A stretch of DNA of 17,395 nt, taken from NCBI GenBank assembly GCA_964547525.1, contig CAZJOD010000076.1, positions 1-17,395 on the forward strand, read 5' to 3'. Source of the stretch: CAZJOD01 sp964547525. Lineage in GTDB: Bacteria > Bacillota > Clostridia > JAAYHZ01. Shown in pieces: positions 6,374 through 14,081 of the stretch. Within the stretch, counting starts at the first letter, position 1; every line of letters begins with the position of its first letter. The position numbers were made by a program, and so were the translations under genes. The notes beneath the pieces were generated by a model. It was not told the origin of the DNA, did no database searches, and was given only the letters and a program-made list of their open reading frames with translations.

Positions 6374-7417
6374 ATGTATTCGTTAGACTCTATAATGAAG
6401 ATATTTAAATATGCAAAGGATTTAAACGCAACCGATATACATTTTGCGGCCGGTACCGTTCCTGCAGTCAGAATAGAAGGACAGCTTACATATATGTCAA
6501 GCGATAAGATTTTGCCGGCCGATACCGAAAATATTATTAATGACATATTGAATACAGAGCAAAAATCACTTCTCAAGGCAAGTAATTATCTTAGTATTCC
6601 CGTAGTATTAAAAGAAATCGGAAGGCTCAGAGCTAACATTTTTATGCAAAGAGGATCTTTTTCAATTAATTTTAAGCTACTCGACCGGTTGTTAAAAACA
6701 CCTGAAGAGCTTATGATACCTCCTGTTGTAATGGATCTTCATAAAAAGAAAAGCGGATTGGTGTTGGTCTGCGGCAGCAGTAATAGCGGTAAGGCCACAA
6801 CAATGGCGGCAATTATAAAGAAAATCAGCGAAACAAGACAATGTCACATAATAACCGTCGAAGATCCCATAAAGTATTTATGCAAACATGACAAAGCCAT
6901 AGTAAATCAAAAAGAAATAGGTATCGATGTAAAAGATTATATAGACGGGATACATTCGGCTATGATTCAAGACCCGGATGTGATAATGGTAAGTTTTTGC
7001 GGAAACCCGGACATGTTTTCGGCTGTTTTATCAGCCGCCGTAAACGGTCATCTGGTTATTACTTCTTTACAAACCTTCGGAGCGGTTGAAACGTTAGAAT
7101 ACATATTGGGCATGTATCCGGCCGACAGAAGAAATCACATAAAGATGCAATTAAGCAATGTATTGGAAGCTATAGTATCTCAAAGACTGATTCCGTCGAA
7201 AGATAACAAAAGTAATTACTTAGGGACCGAAGTAATGCTGGCTGGTAACGCCGTAAAAAAACTCATACTTGAAAATAAAATACATCAGATTCCCGCATTG
7301 TTGGGTATGAGCAAATCCTTGGGAATGATAACTTTTAAAGATTCCGTTGAAGATTTGTATTCAAAAGGATTAATATCTAAAGAAAGTGTTTTGAGCTTTT
7401 TATCGGAGATTTCATGA
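6374..7417 (+). CDS. PilT-like secretion ATPase-fold protein with degenerate catalytic motifs
   Basis: A 347-residue protein aligned by eye over its full length to PilT, the retraction motor of type IV pili. The N-terminal domain has the PilT pattern ATDIHFAAGTVPAVRIEG (20-36). The Walker A is GSSNSGKATT (134-143): the usual Ser/Thr after Lys 140 is Ala. The Asp box is intact (VEDPIKYLCKHDKAIVNQ, from 162). The Walker B region DPDVIMVSFCGN (200-211) has Ser-Phe where PilT has Gly-Glu followed by MRD, so the catalytic Glu is missing. The His box reads GHLVITSLQT (225-234), with Gln for the second His. These three losses suggest weak or absent ATP hydrolysis; nucleotide binding may persist. No other pilus genes are near. 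The gene overlaps the kinase gene by ATGA, so the two are co-translated. ATG 6374 follows AGAGGTG. Confidence 0.8.
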   Translation: MYSLDSIMKIFKYAKDLNATDIHFAAGTVPAVRIEGQLTYMSSDKILPADTENIINDILNTEQKSLLKASNYLSIPVVLKEIGRLRANIFMQRGSFSINFKLLDRLLKTPEELMIPPVVMDLHKKKSGLVLVCGSSNSGKATTMAAIIKKISETRQCHIITVEDPIKYLCKHDKAIVNQKEIGIDVKDYIDGIHSAMIQDPDVIMVSFCGNPDMFSAVLSAAVNGHLVITSLQTFGAVETLEYILGMYPADRRNHIKMQLSNVLEAIVSQRLIPSKDNKSNYLGTEVMLAGNAVKKLILENKIHQIPALLGMSKSLGMITFKDSVEDLYSKGLISKESVLSFLSEIS

Positions 7418-9099
7418 GAAACAGGTTACATAATCAAAAAATCGAAGAAGGTATAGAAAAGCTTATAAGGTCTTACCGGTTTATATCTATATTTTTGACC
7501 TTATTTATTTATATTGTCGATGGGATTTATAATAAATACAGGTTGAACGTTATTCTTTTACTTGTATTATGTGTAATCGCTTCGGTGTTTTTATTCAATT
7601 ATCTGTATCAAAAAAGCTTTGGCAATATATACAGAATCTATTTGCTTATAGGTATGGAGACCTTGGGCATATCATATCTTATGCTTATTACAGGAGGCTT
7701 GGAAAGCCCGTTCATTTGGTGCTACTTAAACCCGCTTTTAATTATTACAAACTATTTGGTTTTTGCACAAAAGTTTGTGTTTCTTTGTGTTAATTTTCTT
7801 CTTCTTTGCACCGTCGGGTATTACGAACATAAACCTGCCCTCAGTCCCGGACAATATTTGTTGTTACATTCAAACATAATATTAAGTTATATACTTATTT
7901 TTATCTTAGTGAACATTTTGCTTCATTACAGCGGCAAAATCGCCAAAAAGCAAGAAGAACTAAAAAGAGCCTACGAAAAGCTTGAAAATACCAATGTAAG
8001 AATTAACGGTATGATAAATGACATTTTATCTATGTATGAAGCAATTCAATTGATACCCGGCCAACACAATAAAAAGCAGATCGTAAATACAATTTTAGAA
8101 TTTGCAGGCAAAGTTTTTCCCGGAGCCAATGTGTTTTTCGCATTAAACGATTACAGTAAGTCGGATTCTTTGTTTTGTATGAATAACATTGACGAAGAAC
8201 TAAAAACAGAGCTTTTGGAAACTATAAAAAATGTGGCCGATGAAGTTAGTGAAAATCAGACATCGGCATATGTTTTAAATGAAGATCGTAAGGTTGTTTT
8301 AATAAAAGCGGCAAACATAACGGAATACGGGATGGTAGGACTTTTAATTAATCAAAACGAATATAATCGAAACAAGAATGAATTTGACAAAAGTCTCATT
8401 CTGTTTTCAAGGCTTGGTGAAACCTTTTTTGAAAAAATGGATTCCGAAGTTATAGGTTATAATATTGCCATAGCCGAGGAACAAAACAGAATAGCAGACG
8501 ATATACACGATAGTGTTATACAAAGACTCTTTGCCATTTCATGCCTTACATACGATACTGTTAATAAATGGGATAAAATTAAGGACGAAGATAAAAAATC
8601 ACAGATGCGGCTGGTTATGGAAACAATACAAAGCTCCTTAAAAGATTTACGATCAACAATATATAATTTAAGCAATAAAGATTTATTTTCTCAAAATGTC
8701 CTGGCCTATACCCGTGATATGGAAAAACTTACAGGCATTAAAATACAGCTGATTATGGAAGGTGATTACACAAGTTTCTCGTCGGCGGTCAAAAAAGCAA
8801 TATACAGGCTTATTACCGAATGTATCGGCAACGCCGTAAAACACTCAAAATGCAAAAATATCCGAATAGGTCTTAAGGTTGAAGAATTATTTACCCGGTT
8901 GACAATAGAAGACGACGGAACCGGTTTCGACCCGGATAAGGTTCGACAAGAAAGCTCGGGATTAGGGTTATATAATATAAAAAGCCTTGTGAGAACGTTC
9001 AACGGAAATTTAAAAACAGCATCTGAAAAAGGAAAGGGTACAATTTATGATATAGAGTTTTCTAACGGTGAGATAATGAAGAAACCGGAAGAGAGTTAA
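7414..9099 (+). CDS. NarL-family membrane sensor histidine kinase with GAF-like domain
   Basis: A 561-residue sensor kinase. About five to six hydrophobic helices fill residues 20-172 with short loops and no large extracellular domain, so the signal is probably sensed in or near the membrane. A coiled-coil stretch (175-205) leads into a GAF-like region (about 210-340). HisKA_3 follows with the phosphorylated His 365 in DDIHDSVIQRL. The HATPase domain has the N box ECIGNAVKHS (Asn 473), G1 DDGTGFD (500-506) and G2 SGLGLYNI (515-522). This arrangement fits kinases that phosphorylate NarL/LuxR regulators; the regulator on the minus strand at 14082-14690 is the natural partner. It overlaps the pilT-like gene by four bases, which suggests a shared pathway. 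The ligand is unknown. Confidence 0.88.
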   Translation: MRNRLHNQKIEEGIEKLIRSYRFISIFLTLFIYIVDGIYNKYRLNVILLLVLCVIASVFLFNYLYQKSFGNIYRIYLLIGMETLGISYLMLITGGLESPFIWCYLNPLLIITNYLVFAQKFVFLCVNFLLLCTVGYYEHKPALSPGQYLLLHSNIILSYILIFILVNILLHYSGKIAKKQEELKRAYEKLENTNVRINGMINDILSMYEAIQLIPGQHNKKQIVNTILEFAGKVFPGANVFFALNDYSKSDSLFCMNNIDEELKTELLETIKNVADEVSENQTSAYVLNEDRKVVLIKAANITEYGMVGLLINQNEYNRNKNEFDKSLILFSRLGETFFEKMDSEVIGYNIAIAEEQNRIADDIHDSVIQRLFAISCLTYDTVNKWDKIKDEDKKSQMRLVMETIQSSLKDLRSTIYNLSNKDLFSQNVLAYTRDMEKLTGIKIQLIMEGDYTSFSSAVKKAIYRLITECIGNAVKHSKCKNIRIGLKVEELFTRLTIEDDGTGFDPDKVRQESSGLGLYNIKSLVRTFNGNLKTASEKGKGTIYDIEFSNGEIMKKPEES

Positions 9100-9108
9100 T
9101 GGGTTTTT

Positions 9109-10272
9109 ATGGGAAGAAGAGAATACGAAGCGTTATGGATAATAGCCGTTATAACCGTTTCCATGATTTTAGGAAACACCGTATTACCGTCTTTGTTAGG
9201 TGCTTCCAACTATCTTTATTTTTTTAAACCTCTTTTTTGGTTAGGTTTATCCGTTTATGTATGGAAAAAGCCCAGATGCAGGTTTAAAGGCAAACTGAAG
9301 CTTTACAAATTTATCATTGTATGGAGTGTAATTTGTTCGATCATATATATTTCCATTTACTTTTCCGGTGGATTTATAAACGGTGTGGGAGGAAATCCTT
9401 ATTCTAGGAAACTTGGTGGCATGGCGGCTAATGTGTTAAGCTTCGGTAGTGTCTTAGCTATGATGGAGTGGGTCAGAAACTATATTATAAATCGAATCAA
9501 GAAAAAATTTGTACCGGTTTTCAGTATTCTGACTATAATTGTATTTACACTTTATAAATTAAACCTTAGAATTATAATGACACTAGACAGCTTACCTTTG
9601 GTTGTACAGTACATAGGGGAATATGCACTCCCCGAAATTATGAATAATATATTCCTTACATACCTGGTGTATATAGGAGGATCTATCCCGGCCGTTATAT
9701 ATACACTGATGACATCGGTACCGATCTGGATAATACCCGTATTACCCAGCTTAAGATGGATAACAAAGGCGTTTATAGGAATTATGGCTAATGTGGGCTT
9801 TATCATAGTAATAAGGCTAATATATAAAAAGCAGACCAAAGAGATAAAAATGAGGGAGCAAAAAGGTGAAAATCCCTATGTATGGATACCTACAGGCATC
9901 ATATCCATACTTATCATATGGTTTGCAGTAGGTGTTTTTCCTATATTCCCCACGGTTATTTTAACCGGCAGCATGCAGCCTGTGATGGATCCCGGTGATG
10001 TTGCCATAATTCGTAAAACAAACGAAGTAGAGCCGGGAGATGTAATTCAATATTGGACCGGAGAAATTTTTATAATCCATAGGATAATAGCTATAGATCA
10101 AACAACCGGTAAATACATAACAAAAGGGGATAACAACAGCGCCCCGGACGGAAAAACGGTTGGTAAAGAGCAGATTAAAGGAAAAATGATAGGTGTCGTA
10201 CCAAAAGTAGGATTGTTAAATTATTTATTGAGAATGAGAGATCAAACTCCGCCGGACAACGTGGTATTCTAA
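9109..10272 (+). CDS. sipW: ER/archaeal-type signal peptidase I (SipW-like) with large N-terminal membrane domain
   Basis: A membrane serine protease that would cut signal peptides of TasA/camelysin-type proteins. The catalytic part is residues 265-375: a helix (about 261-283), TGSMQPVMDPGD with the nucleophile Ser 288, IIHRI with His 324 in place of the general-base Lys of normal bacterial enzymes, and TKGDNN (338-343) with the conserved Asp. The Ser/His form is diagnostic of the SipW/ER group. SipW of Bacillus is about 190 residues; this one has about 240 extra N-terminal residues with roughly six to seven helices and no recognised domain. ATG 9109 lies ten bases after the kinase stop; an out-of-frame ATG overlaps that stop. 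It is followed by a DUF5305-like gene and several substrates. The symbol is by function class, not strict orthology. Confidence 0.85.
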   Translation: MGRREYEALWIIAVITVSMILGNTVLPSLLGASNYLYFFKPLFWLGLSVYVWKKPRCRFKGKLKLYKFIIVWSVICSIIYISIYFSGGFINGVGGNPYSRKLGGMAANVLSFGSVLAMMEWVRNYIINRIKKKFVPVFSILTIIVFTLYKLNLRIIMTLDSLPLVVQYIGEYALPEIMNNIFLTYLVYIGGSIPAVIYTLMTSVPIWIIPVLPSLRWITKAFIGIMANVGFIIVIRLIYKKQTKEIKMREQKGENPYVWIPTGIISILIIWFAVGVFPIFPTVILTGSMQPVMDPGDVAIIRKTNEVEPGDVIQYWTGEIFIIHRIIAIDQTTGKYITKGDNNSAPDGKTVGKEQIKGKMIGVVPKVGLLNYLLRMRDQTPPDNVVF

Positions 10273-10290
10273 AAGGAAAAGAGGTGTACG

Positions 10291-11379
10291 ATGAATTTGT
10301 TAAAATCGGTGAAGCTCGGTAAGCTTACAAAAAAGATGATTATAGCGGTAACAGCGGTTATAATTGTATTTTTATCAGCCTCCGCTTTAATGGAGGCGGT
10401 AGTGCCTAAGTATGAAGAAGTAAACGAATTGCGTTATTCATTTAAAAGTACGGGCGATATAGACTACAGAGTATATTTAAAACCTAATATAATGTATGGT
10501 ACCGATTACCTGGAAAAAGGCAGATACTACATATTAAAATATATAGATTACATTCATATGGATTTTTTATATGATTTCACCGGATATGTACCTGTACCTG
10601 TTAAAGTCGATTATAGCGTGAAAGCTACGTTACAAGGACTTCACGGGAATAAGGACGAGATACTGTGGAGTAAGGATTATGATTTAATAGAATCCGATCA
10701 GATAGAGGTAACGGATGAAAAAGTAAAATTGCAAATACCCGCTATGATACAGCTTGACGATTTCAATAAAATAAAAGACGCTTTGTTTAACGATTCCGAG
10801 ATCAACAGTCGTGTAGTTTTGAATATAATATTTAATATCCGGACAACTGCTTATACCGACGAGGGAAACATATTGTCTGTTTTAACACCTAAAATGACCA
10901 TTCCTGTCGGCAGCAGTGTCTTTAAAATAGAAGGGCAAACCGAATCAAAGGATGAAAGAAAAATAGAAAAGAAGAAACAAGTGATAATACCTGTAAATAT
11001 TACAAAGATTATTGTATTTGCGTTTCTTTCGCTTCTATTGACCTTGGTTGTAATTTTTATTTATAAGATTGAAGAATCGGAGGCTCCCGATCCTTTTGAC
11101 AGCCGATTGGCCGATATATTCAAAGAATACGGAGAAAGGCTTGCCGGAATGGAACATACCATATCTCATCAGTTTTCCGATGTAATTAGTGTGAATTCGG
11201 TTGAAGATATAATTAAAATCGCCGATGAGGTGGGACAACCGGTATTTTACTATAAAGTAAATCAAGCCACCGAAAGAAAAATAGAATTTTATGTTTTTGA
11301 TTACAGGCGTACTTATTATATGGTTATATTCGGTGAGATTAAACCCGAAGTGTTCAAACCTGAACAGGAAGAAGTTTAA
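10291..11379 (+). CDS. DUF5305-like bitopic membrane protein next to the signal peptidase
   Basis: A 362-residue protein with a helix near the N terminus (about 16-36), a beta-rich extracytoplasmic domain (40-230) containing the early motif ELRYSFKSTGDIDYRVYLKPN, a second helix (about 237-258), and a cytoplasmic C-terminal part (260-362) rich in charged residues. The layout and the YRVYLKPN-type motif fit DUF5305 proteins, which are found beside ER-type signal peptidases in archaea and clostridia; the family name is from memory and should be confirmed. With both ends inside and the middle outside, it could be a chaperone or anchor for the processed surface proteins. The ribosome binding site AGAGGTG precedes ATG 10291, 18 bases after the previous gene, in the same operon. 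Confidence 0.65.
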   Translation: MNLLKSVKLGKLTKKMIIAVTAVIIVFLSASALMEAVVPKYEEVNELRYSFKSTGDIDYRVYLKPNIMYGTDYLEKGRYYILKYIDYIHMDFLYDFTGYVPVPVKVDYSVKATLQGLHGNKDEILWSKDYDLIESDQIEVTDEKVKLQIPAMIQLDDFNKIKDALFNDSEINSRVVLNIIFNIRTTAYTDEGNILSVLTPKMTIPVGSSVFKIEGQTESKDERKIEKKKQVIIPVNITKIIVFAFLSLLLTLVVIFIYKIEESEAPDPFDSRLADIFKEYGERLAGMEHTISHQFSDVISVNSVEDIIKIADEVGQPVFYYKVNQATERKIEFYVFDYRRTYYMVIFGEIKPEVFKPEQEEV

Positions 11380-11527
11380 CCGGTATGTATGGTACGAAAG
11401 TGCTACCGTGAGTAATAAAAGGTACCGGATAAAAATTATCCCAAAGGGTGATGTAAATTCATAAAAAAGCCGGTAATATGTAAACATGAAACAAGGTACT
11501 TAATGTATAAGATAGGAGATGTTGATT
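11380..11527 (+). promoter_or_regulatory. Structured leader before the first TasA-like gene
   Basis: Four short segments can pair with one another in competing ways: CCGGTA (11380-11385), CTACCG (11403-11408), TACCGG (11423-11428) and CCGGTA (11470-11475). A hairpin GGATAA-AAA-TTATCC (11427-11441) overlaps the third. There is no T run, so control of translation or RNA stability rather than termination is more likely. No known riboswitch class was recognised. CGGTA and ACCGG are frequent in this genome, which lowers the weight. Confidence 0.35.
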
Positions 11528-12178
11528 ATGAAAAGAACGAAGTTTGTCTTGATAGCCTTAGTAGCGGCATTAGTATTAATGGGAGCCGGATATGCGGCAT
11601 GGTCTCAAAGATTTAATATCAGAAGCACCGTTGAAACAGGTGAATTGTTTGTACAAGTAAAGGAAGATTCGTCAACCGTTGAAGTACAACAAGACGACGG
11701 TAACTATGTAGCAATCAGTGAGGGACATAAATACTACCTTACATACGAGAAGTTATTGGAAAATTCGGCCGAGATATCGGGCACCGGAGGGGAAACACTT
11801 CAAAGTATTGCGTATACCTTAGGTCAAGTATACCCGGGTACCAGATTCACCAGTGTACTTACATTTCAAAACATCGGAACCGTAGGAGTTGAAACGGTTA
11901 TTGCCGACAGCACTTCAATATCGAAAGCCGACACCAAATTATGGGCGGATATGTTACTATCGGTTAACGGAACACCGGTTAGCGATGCAAACGGTCAAGC
12001 TAAATTTGATAAGTTCGTTGCCGCAATCAAAGATGTTGTAGCGACATTAGAGCCGGGAGCCGCAGCTACCACCGTAACAATTGTTATGGAGCTTCCTTTA
12101 AGCAGTGGCAATGAGACTGAAAACAGCTCTTTTGAGTGGAATATGGACTTTACATTCGAACAATATAACAACCAATAA
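11528..12178 (+). CDS. TasA/camelysin-like secreted protein with SipW-type signal peptide
   Basis: A 216-residue exported protein. ATG 11528 is chosen because AGGAG (11514-11518) lies at the right distance; the ATG at 11519 overlaps that site. The signal peptide is KRTKFVLIALVAALVLMGAGYA (2-23), with the SipW-type end GYAAWSQRF, and the mature protein begins near AWSQRF with the ETGELFV pattern typical of the family. The core has PGTRFTSVLTFQNIGTVGV, which is shared with the two proteins downstream. TasA and camelysin proteins form fibres or matrix-linked surface proteins after SipW cleavage, so this is the probable major fibre or matrix subunit. A strong terminator after it and a spaced ribosome binding site suggest that it is made at a higher level than its operon partners. 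Confidence 0.75.
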   Translation: MKRTKFVLIALVAALVLMGAGYAAWSQRFNIRSTVETGELFVQVKEDSSTVEVQQDDGNYVAISEGHKYYLTYEKLLENSAEISGTGGETLQSIAYTLGQVYPGTRFTSVLTFQNIGTVGVETVIADSTSISKADTKLWADMLLSVNGTPVSDANGQAKFDKFVAAIKDVVATLEPGAAATTVTIVMELPLSSGNETENSSFEWNMDFTFEQYNNQ

Positions 12179-12196
12179 TCTTTAATATATAAATTT

Positions 12197-12230
12197 ACGG
12201 TGCAAACTATATTGTTTGCACCGTTTTGTT
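12197..12230 (+). terminator. Strong intrinsic terminator after the first TasA-like gene
   Basis: ACGGTGCAAAC (12197-12207), loop TATATT, GTTTGCACCGT (12214-12224), then T3-G-TT. The 11-bp stem is perfect. It separates the kinase/peptidase operon from the three exported-protein genes that follow, which must use readthrough or an unseen promoter. Confidence 0.85.
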
Positions 12231-12286
12231 AATAGGTGACGGCCGGCCGGCTGATAAATCTTTCAATAATTTAAGTGGTGAACCGG

Positions 12287-12934
12287 ATGGGTAAAGACAA
12301 ATACATATTAATTTTTGCAGTAATAGCTTTAATACTTCTAGGCTTTAGTTACGCAAGCGGTCTTCCGAAATTATTGGCCGATTCTTTGTTTTCAAATCCA
12401 TGCAACATAATATTTATTGAAGACGAATGTAAAGTTATAAGTGCAAGCGATAGAATAACAGCTGAGATATATTTTGACCGTGATAAATCCGGTAAAATAT
12501 CCGATAGATCCACAATAAACTTTGCAACCCGTAATGCATATGCGGGAGGAACAGTAGACTATATTATTACAGCCCAAAACATAGGTGAAATTCCTGTCTC
12601 AATAGATGAATATAAACTGAAGATTTATGAGAAAGAGGACTCTATAGCCGACCTGATATACTTTTCCGGTAATGTTAAAGTATATCACGGTAACAATTCA
12701 TATTACGACGTATTAGGTTCTTTTGAAAAAGTGGAACTTAGAAAATTAGACCGGATGTTGACTTCGATTATGAAATACAGGAAAATCGATATAAATGAAA
12801 AGTTTACGCTGGAGATAACCCTTGAATTTGACAACGATCGAAATAAATTTCTGGGGAAAACCGGTGTGGCGTACGAGCTTCAACCGTCATTTATACAATA
12901 TTTTCCTGAAAAAGAAAAGCCGAGGACCGAGTAA
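12287..12934 (+). CDS. Exported TasA-like protein, divergent paralogue
   Basis: 215 residues from ATG 12287, preceded by GTGGTGAA; GTG 12275 is an in-frame alternative. A hydrophobic segment (6-20) ends in GFSYASGLP, a plausible SipW-type cleavage region that lacks the Trp seen in its neighbours. Two Cys (39, 48) lie near the mature N terminus. The middle has YAGGTVDYIITAQNIGEIPVSI, which matches the core of the first TasA-like protein (PGTRFTSVLTFQNIGTVGV) and the next gene (PFGTVISFKVENMGTIPV), so it belongs to the same fold. The next gene starts two bases after its stop. It may be a minor fibre subunit or an anchor. Confidence 0.6.
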   Translation: MGKDKYILIFAVIALILLGFSYASGLPKLLADSLFSNPCNIIFIEDECKVISASDRITAEIYFDRDKSGKISDRSTINFATRNAYAGGTVDYIITAQNIGEIPVSIDEYKLKIYEKEDSIADLIYFSGNVKVYHGNNSYYDVLGSFEKVELRKLDRMLTSIMKYRKIDINEKFTLEITLEFDNDRNKFLGKTGVAYELQPSFIQYFPEKEKPRTE

Positions 12935-12936
12935 AA

Positions 12937-13461
12937 ATGAAAAAAAAGATATTTTTTAAGACAAGACAAAACAGAAAAATCAGATTTGGAAATCCTATAA
13001 GCTTAAAAACAATTTGTCTTGTCATTATTATTACTCTTGGTCTTTTTGGTGCGAGCTATGCTCGTTGGAGTCAATCTTTCGGTATTTTCGGTATTATTTC
13101 AACCGGAAACATAAATGTATTTGTAACCGATGCAACGGTTGAAAGTACCGATTCTTATGAATTTTTTTCATTTAATATAAATAAAGACGGCAATGTTGTA
13201 GATAGTGTTAATTTAAATGTCATAACTACAAACGTACCTTTCGGAACGGTTATTTCTTTTAAAGTGGAGAATATGGGAACAATCCCGGTTAGATTTGTAG
13301 GTATGGATCTTAACATACCGGATGCTTCTAAACTACAGGTAATTGAAGCACCGGGCCGTATCGACGTAGGTGAGAGCGCTTATGTCAGAGTAAGAGTTTT
13401 AGAAGGCTATTGTTCCGAAGACAACTTTAGTGCATTTTTCAAGTTCGAGCAGACCGGTTGA
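12937..13461 (+). CDS. Small TasA-like exported protein
   Basis: 174 residues from ATG 12937, with GAGGA overlapping the end of the previous gene. The n-region is long and very basic (about 24 residues), followed by a hydrophobic core and GASYARWSQSFGI (38-50), then ISTGNINV, the classical start of SipW-processed proteins. The core PFGTVISFKVENMGTIPV is shared with the two genes upstream. The protein is short and may lack part of the TasA fold, so a minor, capping or assembly subunit is possible. Co-translated with its neighbours. Confidence 0.65.
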   Translation: MKKKIFFKTRQNRKIRFGNPISLKTICLVIIITLGLFGASYARWSQSFGIFGIISTGNINVFVTDATVESTDSYEFFSFNINKDGNVVDSVNLNVITTNVPFGTVISFKVENMGTIPVRFVGMDLNIPDASKLQVIEAPGRIDVGESAYVRVRVLEGYCSEDNFSAFFKFEQTG

Positions 13462-13501
13462 TAAAAAACTGTAATATTAAAGAAGTCGGGAGGACGTATT
13501 T

Positions 13502-14071
13502 ATAAAAAGTCGGATACAGATTATTTTAATTATAATAGTGTGTTATTTTTTGATTGATGTGGCTTTTGCGTTGTGGAATAATAATAGCGAAGTCAAATTT
13601 ACACTGACTATTTCACAGCCTGAACAAGCCGGTGACTGCGGTTGTGGTAACTATTCGACCATTCAGGAAGGTATCAATTTATTAAAGAACGAAAAGTATA
13701 ATTATATAAACAATATGATGGATCAATTTGCCGTCCTTTTGGAAAACAGAATATCTCAGCTTCAAAATCTTCCTTTCGGAGATATAACCTTCGCCGAATT
13801 AAATGCCGAAGTAAACGCTTACAGACAAGTAAACATAAAAGCCTTCGGAGATTGTATCGGAATGTACGGTGATTGTATCAATATCTTATCCGCTCTTTAC
13901 AGAAAAGCAAGTCAAAAAGAAAAGCAGGAAGTTCCTGACTTTTGGGATCAGCACACACAACTATGGAACCTTCACGGTCTTTTATGGGATAAGCGGGACG
14001 AACTGTATTCGTTGGTAAACGAAGTGTGGAGAGTCGGAGAAACAAAAATAGATTATAATAAGAAAAAATGA
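13502..14071 (+). CDS. Small exported Cys-containing protein, probable AUA start
   Basis: Read from ATA 13502 the protein has 189 residues with a proper signal peptide: K2, R4, a core of Ile/Leu/Val (5-18), and AFALWNNN (21-28) as cleavage region. GGGAGG (13488-13493) lies eight bases before the ATA. The first canonical start, GTG 13538, would give only 177 residues, no basic n-region, and no ribosome binding site. The mature part is mostly helical with four Cys (46, 48, 118, 125) in GDCGCG and GDCIGMYGDC, unlike the beta-rich TasA-like proteins before it. The ALWNNN junction resembles SipW-processed sites. Function unknown; it is the last gene of the run and ends ten bases from the convergent regulator gene. 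Confidence 0.6.
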   Translation: MKSRIQIILIIIVCYFLIDVAFALWNNNSEVKFTLTISQPEQAGDCGCGNYSTIQEGINLLKNEKYNYINNMMDQFAVLLENRISQLQNLPFGDITFAELNAEVNAYRQVNIKAFGDCIGMYGDCINILSALYRKASQKEKQEVPDFWDQHTQLWNLHGLLWDKRDELYSLVNEVWRVGETKIDYNKKK

Positions 14072-14081
14072 CGCAATTTTA

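Noticed and set aside
11035..11487. 150-codon minus-strand frame across the DUF5305-like gene
   Set aside because: It lies mostly antisense to a well-supported gene, has no ribosome binding site and no recognisable motif.
12240..12251. GC-rich palindrome (GCCGGCCGGC) between the terminator and the second TasA-like gene
   Set aside because: Striking in AT-rich DNA, but with no loop it cannot form a useful hairpin, and nothing links it to a known site. It is kept only as a note.
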